64,000 nt of DNA from an uncultured Desulfobacterales bacterium (lineage in GTDB: Bacteria > Desulfobacterota > Desulfobulbia > Desulfobulbales > Desulfocapsaceae): assembly GCA_937915545.1 (NCBI GenBank), contig CALGIJ010000028.1, forward strand, positions 1 through 64,000, written 5' to 3'. The notes beneath the pieces are model-generated. The model searched no databases. It was not told the DNA's origin and was given only the letters and a program-made list of their open reading frames with translations. Positions 9,020 through 16,506 of this stretch are shown here, piece after piece (within the stretch, counting starts at the first letter, position 1; every line of letters begins with the position of its first letter). Made by a program: the position numbers and the translations under genes.

Positions 9020-10356
9020 CGCCCTTCCTCCCCTCCGCCGAGAGCCTCACCGGCCGGGCGCAGCCCGGAACGTTCGCGCCGGAAGCGCTTGCCGGCGATT
9101 TTCCTGAAGATCTTCCTGATCACCGGCAGACTTTTGAGGTCGTCGCCGGAGACGCGGCGCAGGACGAGGTCGGTGAGGGCAATGACGGTGGCGCTGCGCA
9201 CCCTGCTCTTGGAGAAATAGGCCATCTCGCCGAAGACGTCGCCGGCCTTGAGGGTCGCCAGCTGCCGACCCCCATCGTCAACGATGGCCACCCGGCCGAC
9301 GTCGATGAAGTAGACGCCGTCCGGCGGCTCGTTGACGCGGATCACCGGCTCGTCCTTCTTGCGCCATACCAGCCGAAACTTGCGCTCCCAGGCGGTATCG
9401 ACCACCAGGGTGTGGTAGAACTCCTCGTCGAGGGCCTTGAAGAACTCGCCGGAGAGGTTGAGCAGCCGCACCCCGAGGTGGGGACCGGTCTGATCGCCGA
9501 CCTTCATGCCGACTCGGCGAAAATCGTCCTCAGGGGTGGGGTTGTTGCCGATATACTCGAGCACCCGCTCGGTCGGCAGGTCCTGCCTGCCGGTCATGGC
9601 GACGAAGAGCTCCTGGGCCTCCTGCAGTTTCTGCCCGGCAAGCGGGAAATCGGGGTGGATGCCCTGCAGGGCATTGCCGCAAAACAGCTCCACGGCGCGG
9701 TTCTTGGTCTCGATGAAGCGCAGCAGCTGCGCCTGGTCGACATCGGCCGGGCAGTGGTGGATGCCCGGCATGTAGATGGAGAAGATATGGACCGGGTGAA
9801 GGAAGTTCTTCGGGGTCACCTTGCCGATGGAGGTGAGGTAGCGCGAGTAGGCCGTCTGCCAGAAGGCCACCTCGCGGTCCATGAGGATGCGCACCCCGAA
9901 GTAGCCGCATAGCTCCTCGAGGCGGCTGGCCACCGAGAAGCTCGCTCCGAAGCGCATCACCTTGCCGTCGAACACCGTCTCGATGACCTCGCCGGTAAAG
10001 AGGCCGATGCGCGTCTCGGCGATGATCCCCTTCTCCATGGCCTGGACCATGGCCAGGGCGACGTCGAGGGCCTGGCCGCACATTTCGTCCTTGCCCTGGC
10101 CGTGGCGGCGGTGGAAGACGGCCACCGCCCCGTCGCCGGCGGAGGACTCGATGCGCTGCTCCGGCCCGCACACCTCGTGGACGATCTTCTTGAGGTTACG
10201 GTGGTAGAGGAGCATGAACTCCTTGATCTCCGCCGGGCGCATCTCGGCGGTGCGCCGGGAGTAGCCGATCATGTCGCTGAGGAGGATGACCACCTCGCGC
10301 TCGACCGCGGCTCCCTCTTCGCCCGGTGCCGTATGCCCCCTGCGTGTCTCGTTCAT
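9016..10356 (-). CDS. Class III nucleotide cyclase with C-terminal cNMP-binding domain
   Basis: A 446-aa protein. Residues about 22-190 form a class III adenylate/guanylate cyclase domain; the two metal-binding aspartates are visible in LLSDMIGYSRR and SSAGDGAVAVF. A central region (about 190-325) is not recognised. Residues about 325-425 form a cyclic-nucleotide-binding beta-roll (GVYFIDVGRVAIVDDGG, LKAGDVFGEMAYF, RSATVIAL). No membrane segment is seen. The start at 10356 follows AGGTG and matches where homologous sequence begins; the open frame continues to 10722 without plausible protein. The architecture suggests a cyclase that senses its own product. It is the first gene of a two-gene operon with the thioesterase. 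Confidence 0.85.
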   Translation of the reverse strand: MNETRRGHTAPGEEGAAVEREVVILLSDMIGYSRRTAEMRPAEIKEFMLLYHRNLKKIVHEVCGPEQRIESSAGDGAVAVFHRRHGQGKDEMCGQALDVALAMVQAMEKGIIAETRIGLFTGEVIETVFDGKVMRFGASFSVASRLEELCGYFGVRILMDREVAFWQTAYSRYLTSIGKVTPKNFLHPVHIFSIYMPGIHHCPADVDQAQLLRFIETKNRAVELFCGNALQGIHPDFPLAGQKLQEAQELFVAMTGRQDLPTERVLEYIGNNPTPEDDFRRVGMKVGDQTGPHLGVRLLNLSGEFFKALDEEFYHTLVVDTAWERKFRLVWRKKDEPVIRVNEPPDGVYFIDVGRVAIVDDGGRQLATLKAGDVFGEMAYFSKSRVRSATVIALTDLVLRRVSGDDLKSLPVIRKIFRKIAGKRFRRERSGLRPAGEALGGGEEGR

Positions 10357-10639
10357 AGCCAGCTCGTCACCTGCATTGCCACGCCCCTTCCCGCCGGCCC
10401 GTGTCGCGGTCGCCCAGAGGAACAGAGAAATGCCGCCTTTTCTCCCTATGGTAGCCGCGAAGCGGCCGGGGGTCAAAGAAAGTTTGTCGCTCCGGGGGAA
10501 AATCATGCATTTTTCCAACGCTTTCCTCGTCACCAGGGGGGCGCGGCCGGCCGGCCAGAGCAGGGAGGCGGACAGGCTCTGCCCTGGGGCCGTTGCTCCT
10601 GTCCTCTTGAGGCCCCGCCCAGACACCCGGCGCCCGCCA

Positions 10640-10978
10640 TTATGGCACCGGGCCGCTGTTACGACGCCCTGAACAGCCGGGGTCGAGCTCGGCCGCCGTC
10701 GGCAGGTGGATGGTGATATCACGGAGGATATGCGTCTGGCAGGCGAGGCGCCAGCCCTGGGCGATGTTCTCCTCGCCGAGCAGGGACCGCTCCCCGTCCC
10801 GCCGCGGCGAAATGCCCCGGCCGTCGGAGAGCACGCGGACGCGGCAGCAGCCGCAGCGCGCCTTGCCGCCGCAGCGGGTATGGATGGGCTGCCCCTCGTG
10901 CAGCAGGGAGCCGAGCAGGCTCTGCCCGGGCACGGCAGGCACCTCGCGGCAGAGGTTGTCGATGATGATGGTGGGCAT
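10640..10978 (-). CDS. [2Fe-2S] plant-type ferredoxin
   Basis: A 112-aa electron carrier. After the N-terminal strands (MPTIIIDNLCREV) the cluster-binding cysteines appear in THTRCGGKARCGCCRVRVL-like order (C-x5-C-x2-C), with the fourth in RLACQTHI. The ATG at 10978 has an excellent AGGAGG six bases upstream. A much longer open frame runs upstream to 12130 but is only the antisense of the transporter gene. The last ~20 residues (AAELDPGCSGRRNSGPVP) are an unstructured tail. It is divergent from the MFS gene; a redox partner is not apparent. Confidence 0.85.
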   Translation of the reverse strand: MPTIIIDNLCREVPAVPGQSLLGSLLHEGQPIHTRCGGKARCGCCRVRVLSDGRGISPRRDGERSLLGEENIAQGWRLACQTHILRDITIHLPTAAELDPGCSGRRNSGPVP

Positions 10979-11182
10979 TTCTTCCTCCTGGCGATGTGCG
11001 GGGAATGGTTTTACCCACTCTACCTGAAAAGACCTCTCTGCCAAAGGGGCAACTCCCGACTGCCGGCGCAGTCGCCCGCGGGCCTGCTGGCGGGCTATCG
11101 GCCCTGCGGCGAAAAGCCTTGACAGCTGCCGCCTCCCGCCAGTAAGCATCGAGCCGGTGCCCCCCTTTTCGCGGAGAAAGCG

Positions 11183-12454
11183 ATGCGCATACCCTCCCTG
11201 CATTACGGCTGGATCATCGCCCTGGTCGGCGTCGCCACCCTTTTCTGCTGCATCGGCCTGGCCCGTTTCGGCTATACCGTGCTCATCCCCGGCATGCGCC
11301 AGGGGCTGGACCTCAGCTACCGGGCCATCGGCTTCATCGGCGCCGCCAATTTTGTCGGCTACCTGCTGGCGGTGGCCGTCGCCCCGACGTTGATCCGTAC
11401 CCTGCGCCCACGGCTGACGGTGAGCTGCGGCCTGATGGTCATCGCCCTGAGCATGTTCGCCATCGCCGGCTGCGACGACGGCACCCTCATCGGTCTCATC
11501 TATTGTGTCACCGGCATCGGCACCGGCCTGGCCAACATCCCCACCATGACCCTGACCACCCAGTGGTTCGCCAGGAAGATGCGCGGCCGCGCCGCCGGCC
11601 TGGTCATCTGCGGCAACGGCCTCGGCATCATCTTCGTCGGCTTCGCCGTGCCCCTGTGCGGCGAGCTCTTCGCCGCCGACGGCTGGCGCGTCAGCTGGCG
11701 GCTGCTCGGCCTGGTGTCCCTGCTTGTCGCCCTCGCCGCCCTCCTGCTGCTGCGCAACGACCCGCAGCAACAGGGGCTGGCGCCCCTCGGCGAGGAGTTG
11801 CCGCGACACCCGCAGCCCTCCGCATCCCCGGCCCTGGCGGAGACGCCGGCCGCCAGGGCCGGGAATCGCCGCTACCTGCTGCGCCTCGGCTGCCTTTACC
11901 TCATCTACGGGGCGACCTTCATGATCTACGGTACCTTCATCGTCACCACGATGATCAGCGAGTACCACCTCGACGCCAAGGTCGCCGGGGCCTACTGGTC
12001 GTGGGTCGGCGGCTTCAGCCTCTTCTCGGGCCTCGCCTTCGGCACCCTCTCCGACCGCATCGGCCGACGCCGCGGGCTGCTCGCCGTCTTCGTCGTGCAG
12101 ACCCTCTCCTACCTGCTGGCGGCGAGCCACTGGGGCACCCCCGCCCTGCTCCTCTCCATCGCCCTCTACGGCCTGGCGGTATTTGCCGCCCCGGCCATCG
12201 TCACCGCCGCCATCGGCGACCGCTTCCAGGGGTCACGGGTGGCCGGGGCCTTCTCCAACGCCACCTTCTTCTTTGCCTTCGGGCAGATCGTCGGCCCAGC
12301 CCTGGCGGGAATGATCGGCAGCGACAGCGCCGGCTTCGCCCCCGCCTACGTGGTAGCTGCGGTCCTCACCGCCCTCGCCGGTTTCGGCACCTTCCTGCTC
12401 CCGTCGACCCGGGCCGGCGGATGCGCACCCTCCTGCCGAACAACGGCGCCGTAA
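11183..12454 (+). CDS. MFS transporter, YbfB/MFS_4-like
   Basis: Twelve-helix major facilitator (423 aa). The start LHYGWIIALVGVATLFCCIGLARFGYTVLIPGM is the hallmark of the YbfB/YjiJ-like group (bacterial MFS_4). The loop between helices 2 and 3 and the second-half repeat FGTLSDRIGRRRGLL carry the MFS signature. Hydrophilic linker at about 195-230 separates the two six-helix halves. GGAGAAAGCG precedes the ATG. The substrate is unknown. It stops at 12454, directly against chemoreceptor debris, so this may be the edge of an old rearrangement. Confidence 0.88.
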   Translation: MRIPSLHYGWIIALVGVATLFCCIGLARFGYTVLIPGMRQGLDLSYRAIGFIGAANFVGYLLAVAVAPTLIRTLRPRLTVSCGLMVIALSMFAIAGCDDGTLIGLIYCVTGIGTGLANIPTMTLTTQWFARKMRGRAAGLVICGNGLGIIFVGFAVPLCGELFAADGWRVSWRLLGLVSLLVALAALLLLRNDPQQQGLAPLGEELPRHPQPSASPALAETPAARAGNRRYLLRLGCLYLIYGATFMIYGTFIVTTMISEYHLDAKVAGAYWSWVGGFSLFSGLAFGTLSDRIGRRRGLLAVFVVQTLSYLLAASHWGTPALLLSIALYGLAVFAAPAIVTAAIGDRFQGSRVAGAFSNATFFFAFGQIVGPALAGMIGSDSAGFAPAYVVAAVLTALAGFGTFLLPSTRAGGCAPSCRTTAP

Positions 12455-12463
12455 TCGCCGAAT

Positions 12464-12801
12464 GGGTCCATCGCTGCCACCATTGCCGCCATAGCAAAGC
12501 AGGCCTCGATCACCAAGGATGTTGCAGGCAACATCTCCATGGCCTCTTCCGGCATGGGCGCCTCTCATCAACAGCGTGCTCAGACCTAACCGCTCAGACT
12601 GCCATGGTCTCGACGAATATTGCCGCACATATCTCCGGCGTCAGCACTGCCATCGTCGATATTCGCCAGATAGGGCAAAGGGCAGTGACGACGTCGAGTG
12701 ATTTGGCGCAACCGGCCGGAGATATGCCGAACCTGTTGAGAACATTAAAGATGTTGTTGACCCGATATTCTTCCAGGATAGACTCACATCGGCAAGGCTA
12801 G
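12464..12801 (+). pseudogene. Chemoreceptor C-terminal relic (plus strand)
   Basis: Right after the MFS stop, and in the same frame, conceptual translation gives IAATIAAIAKQASITKDVAGNISMASSG. Broken by a stop and a frame change, it continues as VSTNIAAHISGVSTAIVDI and SSDLAQPAGDM. This is the recognisable order of the C-terminal helix of methyl-accepting chemotaxis proteins (equivalent to ...TKDISEVNQA... of the intact receptor at 14.2-15.9 kb). There is no start, no ligand domain and at least one frameshift, so it is a decayed fragment. Boundaries are approximate. Confidence 0.6.
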
Positions 12802-12813
12802 GGTAAGCTGACC

Positions 12814-13215
12814 TTAAAAGGTTAAGCGGCTGATCAATGCCCCCAGTTCATGGGCCAGCCGTTTCAGTTCGTTGGCGTTGTCCTCGACCTTATGGCTGTT
12901 GCCTGAAATGTCCTCGGCCGCCCGGTTGACTGCCAAGACCTCCTGATCGATCTCCTGGATGACCATGGTGCTGTAGGCTATGGAAGCGTTGTTGACGTCT
13001 ATCGTGAATTGACGGCGAGCAGGGTGGCAATACAAGCAACTTGCCGGAGGAACTGTCGACCACGGAGGCATGCACCGAGATCTCCTTTATCAGCGTCTGC
13101 AGGTTGTCGAGAAAGGCGTTGAACCAGGTGGCCATGGTTCCCAGCTCAACGTTGGCAGAGCGGTCAACCGGAGACCGAGCGCCAGGTTCGCCTTATGGGA
13201 AATCTTCTGCAACAT
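12814..13215 (-). pseudogene. Chemoreceptor relic with internal deletions (minus strand)
   Basis: Starts like the intact chemoreceptor nearby (MLQKISHKANLALGL versus MLKRISLKAKLLLGF), then changes frame into TMATWFNAFLDNLQTLIKEI, a HAMP-proximal sequence. After another frame change it ends in a chemoreceptor C-terminal stretch (NNASIAYSTMVIQEIDQEV, AEDISGNSHKVEDNANELK). The ligand-binding region and the signalling tip are both missing. The leader just upstream of its ATG is also recognisably similar to the leader of the intact gene, which argues that it is a decayed paralogue. Confidence 0.7.
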
Positions 13216-13434
13216 CTCGTCTTCCTTAGCCGCCTGCAGGCGGTGTTGGTGGAGGCGGCCCTTGCTGTCGATGCGCCGTGGCGCCATGGGCCGTTTGCAC
13301 CGTGCTCCGGCAACCTTTCAGGAAAATAAAGAACATTCGTCCCAGAACACTGCGGTGATGAAGCCTCCACCCAGGTACGTTTCCCCGGAGGGGATTACGT
13401 TTCCTTGGGGAGCAGCCCCAGCCACGCCCCAGAT

Positions 13435-14211
13435 TTACTGCCAGTCGCTGAGGTTGTATCTGGCAAGAATCGCCCGCAGGCGTCCATCTTCACGCATAGC
13501 GGCGATTCCCCGAGAAAGCAACGCGGCAACAGCCGGGGATTCCGGCTTGGCCGGGGAAAAGGCGATGTAGATAAACGATGTTTCGTCGCCGTATCCGGCG
13601 CATGAGATCTGCTCGAGCGCGCCCATTTCGGCGGCTACAGAGAGGATGGCCGCCTCGTTGTCGACAACGACATCGATCCGCCCTGCCAGAAGTTTAGTGA
13701 TATTGCGCTGCAGCGGCTCGTTGCCGTGCAGGATCTGCACCTTTCTGGTGTTATCCCTGTTGGCCGCAATATAGTCAAGCAACCACGGCCGGTAATCATA
13801 GCCGGCAATGGTGCCGAGCGTCACCCCCTCCACCGAGGAAGGGCCCGCGAAGCGCCAGGGATCGCCCTTTCTGGTGTAGAATGCCAGCTTGTTGCGGGCA
13901 AGCTCCTCTTCGGGGAAGATAAAGTCGGGGGCGTCTGTCCGGGAGGCGCCGATGGCGCCGTCCGCCTGGCCGAGGCGGGTCATGTTGATGGCCCGCGCCC
14001 AGGGGACCAACTGATAATCGACCTGGTAGCCCTGCTCCTCGAAGACCGCCCGGGCCACATCTACGAGATAGCCTTCCTTCTGGCTGCACGGCTTGCCGTT
14101 GAAGGGCGGCCACTCATCGGCAACCAGGGTTATGATCCTCGATTCGGCCAGGTTTTCCTGGCCCCATGCCAGGCAGAGGAAGGCCAGCAGCAACGCGATA
14201 AGGTTCTTCAT
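13435..14211 (-). CDS. Periplasmic solute-binding protein, family 3
   Basis: Secreted binding protein (258 aa) with a signal peptide (MKNLIALLLAFLCLAWGQENLA) followed by the SBP_bac_3 fold: ITLVADEWPPFNG, EGYLVDVARAVFEEQGYQVDYQLVPWARAI, GQADGAIGASRT. The YxVdyxxxPWaRA pattern belongs to the stand-alone type often linked to chemoreceptors or two-component systems rather than to ABC permeases, and no permease is encoded here. It is immediately downstream of the chemoreceptor (24-bp gap, same strand), so it may present a ligand to that receptor. Base composition is less GC-rich than surrounding genes. Confidence 0.85.
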   Translation of the reverse strand: MKNLIALLLAFLCLAWGQENLAESRIITLVADEWPPFNGKPCSQKEGYLVDVARAVFEEQGYQVDYQLVPWARAINMTRLGQADGAIGASRTDAPDFIFPEEELARNKLAFYTRKGDPWRFAGPSSVEGVTLGTIAGYDYRPWLLDYIAANRDNTRKVQILHGNEPLQRNITKLLAGRIDVVVDNEAAILSVAAEMGALEQISCAGYGDETSFIYIAFSPAKPESPAVAALLSRGIAAMREDGRLRAILARYNLSDWQ

Positions 14212-14235
14212 TGAATCTTTCGGCGATAACCGCCC

Positions 14236-15927
14236 TCAGGCAAGTTTGAACTGTGCCACAAGGGCGTTGAGGTGAGTAGCCAGGTCTGCAAGTTTCAATG
14301 AACTTTCCCGTACCGAACCCGAGTTGTTCTCGAGATGCCGGGCTGCCTGATTCACTTCGCTGATATCCTTGGTTATGGCCTGCGAGACAGTCGAGCTCTG
14401 GCTGACATTTTCGTTAACTTCCTGAATCCCCTGTGATGCCTGGTTGATATTGCTGGTGATTTCGGAGGTGGCGGCAGCCTGTTCGGAAACCGCGGTAGCG
14501 ATGACGTTGACAGTGCTGTTGATTTCAGCGATAACCTTGCCGACCTCCTCAATCTGCTCTACGGTCAGCGAGGTGGTCTTTTGTACCTCCTCGATCTTGC
14601 CCTTGATATCCATGGTCGCCGACGCCGTCTGCCTGGCCAGTTCCTTAATCTCGTTGGCCACCACGGCAAAGCCCTTACCGGCCTCGCCGGCCCGCGCCGC
14701 CTCGATGGTGGCGTTGAGGGCCAGCAGGTTGGTCTGCTCGCTGATCTCGGTGATGGTCTCGGTTACCTGGCTAATATCCTTGGCCGCCTTGCCGAGTTCG
14801 GCCATGGAGGTTGAAGCCTGCGAGGCCTGCGTAACCGCCTTGCCGGCAATGCCTCGGGCCTTGTCGGCATTGGCAGCGATCTCGCTGATCGTCGCCGACA
14901 TCTCTTCTGTGGCAGAGGCGACCATCGAAGCGTTGGTGGCCGACTCCTCCATGGCGGCGGCCACTGCAGCGAGGTTATTGTTCATTTCTTCGGCAGCGGT
15001 GGCGACGAGGTCGGCCTTGCGCGAGGTAGTGACCGCAGTATCATTCATATTTTGTGCGATCCCGGAGAGGTCGTTGGATTGCTGATTGAGGGTGCCGATA
15101 CCGTGCACCATTTCGACCAGCGTGCGCTGGAGCTTGTCGGCCATACTGTTGAGGGCGTCAAGCAGGGTGCCGATTTCGTCCCCGCGATCATGTTTGAGTT
15201 TACGGCTGAAGTCACCGTTGGCGATGGTGTCGGCAAAGGAGAAGGCCTCACCCAGGGGCTTGGTGATCATTCTGGTGATGAACAGGCCGAGCAGTATGCT
15301 GATTACCAACCCGAAGAGGAGAAAAGAGAGGATGATGCGGCGGGCGGCGAGACCATCGTCATGGGTTTCCTGTACGACCTTGTTTGTCATTTCCTGGGAC
15401 TGCTTGAGGATTTCTGTCAATCCCTGTTCGAATGTATAGATATGTTCCTTATATGGGGCCATTAATCCGTTCGCCTTCTGGGGATTGAGGTTGCTGTCAT
15501 CCATCACCTGTTTGGAGACAGTTTTAAAACCTTCGGCATAGGTGCGATAAGAGGCGAGAGTGTTGTCGATGGCGCTTTTGAGGCCTGCGGGTAAATGCTG
15601 GTCTTTTTTTACTTTCTCGGCAATCTGCTGTAAGAGTAAGGTTGTCTCCTCGCTGGTCTTGGTGAACTTCTCGATATAGCCTTTTTGCTGTTTGGCGTCG
15701 CCGATATTGAGAAAGAGGTCCTTCTCGAAGCGGCGGTGGGTGAGCCCCAGGGAGATGAGTTTTTCCGCATCGAGCAGGAGTTGCACGTCATCTTTGATGA
15801 CCGCGTCGAAAACATCGGTGGTTTTGGAAATGGTGTGGTAGCCCTGGCCGCCGATGATCAAGGTCACCAGGGAGGTCAACAGAAAGCCGAGCAATAGTTT
15901 AGCCTTCAGGGAAATCCTCTTCAGCAT
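14236..15927 (-). CDS. Methyl-accepting chemotaxis protein
   Basis: Transmembrane chemoreceptor, 563 aa. TM1 lies at about 10-30, followed by a helical periplasmic domain (about 35-190, HBM or four-helix-bundle type). TM2 is at about 196-216, HAMP at about 217-270, then a signalling domain with the hairpin tip EISEQTNLLALNATIEAARAG and KGFAVVANEIKELARQT. There is no C-terminal pentapeptide tether. An AAGGAG motif lies six bases before the ATG at 15927. It probably forms an operon with the downstream binding-protein gene. GC content is clearly below that of the flanking genes, and two decayed relatives lie next to it. Confidence 0.93.
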   Translation of the reverse strand: MLKRISLKAKLLLGFLLTSLVTLIIGGQGYHTISKTTDVFDAVIKDDVQLLLDAEKLISLGLTHRRFEKDLFLNIGDAKQQKGYIEKFTKTSEETTLLLQQIAEKVKKDQHLPAGLKSAIDNTLASYRTYAEGFKTVSKQVMDDSNLNPQKANGLMAPYKEHIYTFEQGLTEILKQSQEMTNKVVQETHDDGLAARRIILSFLLFGLVISILLGLFITRMITKPLGEAFSFADTIANGDFSRKLKHDRGDEIGTLLDALNSMADKLQRTLVEMVHGIGTLNQQSNDLSGIAQNMNDTAVTTSRKADLVATAAEEMNNNLAAVAAAMEESATNASMVASATEEMSATISEIAANADKARGIAGKAVTQASQASTSMAELGKAAKDISQVTETITEISEQTNLLALNATIEAARAGEAGKGFAVVANEIKELARQTASATMDIKGKIEEVQKTTSLTVEQIEEVGKVIAEINSTVNVIATAVSEQAAATSEITSNINQASQGIQEVNENVSQSSTVSQAITKDISEVNQAARHLENNSGSVRESSLKLADLATHLNALVAQFKLA

Positions 15928-16049
15928 CTCGTTCTCCTTCGCCGTCGTCGGGCGGCCCTCGTCATAGTAGGCCCTTGCGGTCGATCTTCCGTATTTTTCA
16001 AGGACCGATAGACGTAGTTAAGGTCAAGACGCCGGAAATGTCAAGAGAG

Positions 16050-16364
16050 TCAGGAATGATTCTCGTTATACTTGGTGTGGTCGCCTAAAAGCGCAGAAGG
16101 TTCTTTGCACCTGAGCAGCTTTCTCCTAAGCGACAGCAGCAGACCTGTTCCTTTGCCGACTTCTTTGGCAGTAAAAAAGCCATCTGCATCCTTTACCGGA
16201 TCTCCTGCAGACTCTCCCTCGCTGGCATCTTTGATCGACAATGGCACAAAGGTCCCAGGCTGCAACATCCGATCAGATAACGAAACAAACCTGACCTGCG
16301 TCTGAATCCAACAAGGCAGCGCTGCGACGACGCCGGCCACAGCCGATGTCGCTTTTTTTGACAA
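16050..16364 (-). pseudogene. Histidine kinase ATPase-domain relic
   Basis: The minus-strand frame reads MLQPGTFVPLSIKDASEG ... GFFTAKEVGKGTGLLLSL. This follows the consensus of a HATPase_c domain: LqPGxyVxLSVxDtGxGM, then EPFFTTKEvGKGTGLGLS. The N-box, H-box and the rest of the kinase are absent and the glycine motif is damaged (GLLLSL). I therefore read it as a fossil of a hybrid or NtrB-like kinase, not a working gene. The surrounding 15928-16506 interval holds nothing else I recognise. Confidence 0.55.
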
Positions 16365-16506
16365 AGGGGGAAAAAGGCTCTATACCAAGGGGGGATCGCC
16401 CTGCGCCACCGGCAGCGGCTTCCGCAGCGACCGGCCGCAACAGGGCGCCTCGAGCTCCGCCCCGGCCACACCGTGAACGACCCACCTCAACCACTGCCTG
16501 CCACCC

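Noticed and set aside
10640..12130. A 496-codon minus-strand open frame covering the MFS transporter
   Set aside because: Only its last 112 codons (from 10978) encode a ferredoxin with a good ribosome site; the rest is a low-complexity antisense shadow of the transporter gene.
15928..16049. Cyclic-di-GMP riboswitch in the chemoreceptor leader
   Set aside because: I could not find the conserved GEMM core sequences in the leader; only a ribosome site and similarity to the relic leader are visible.
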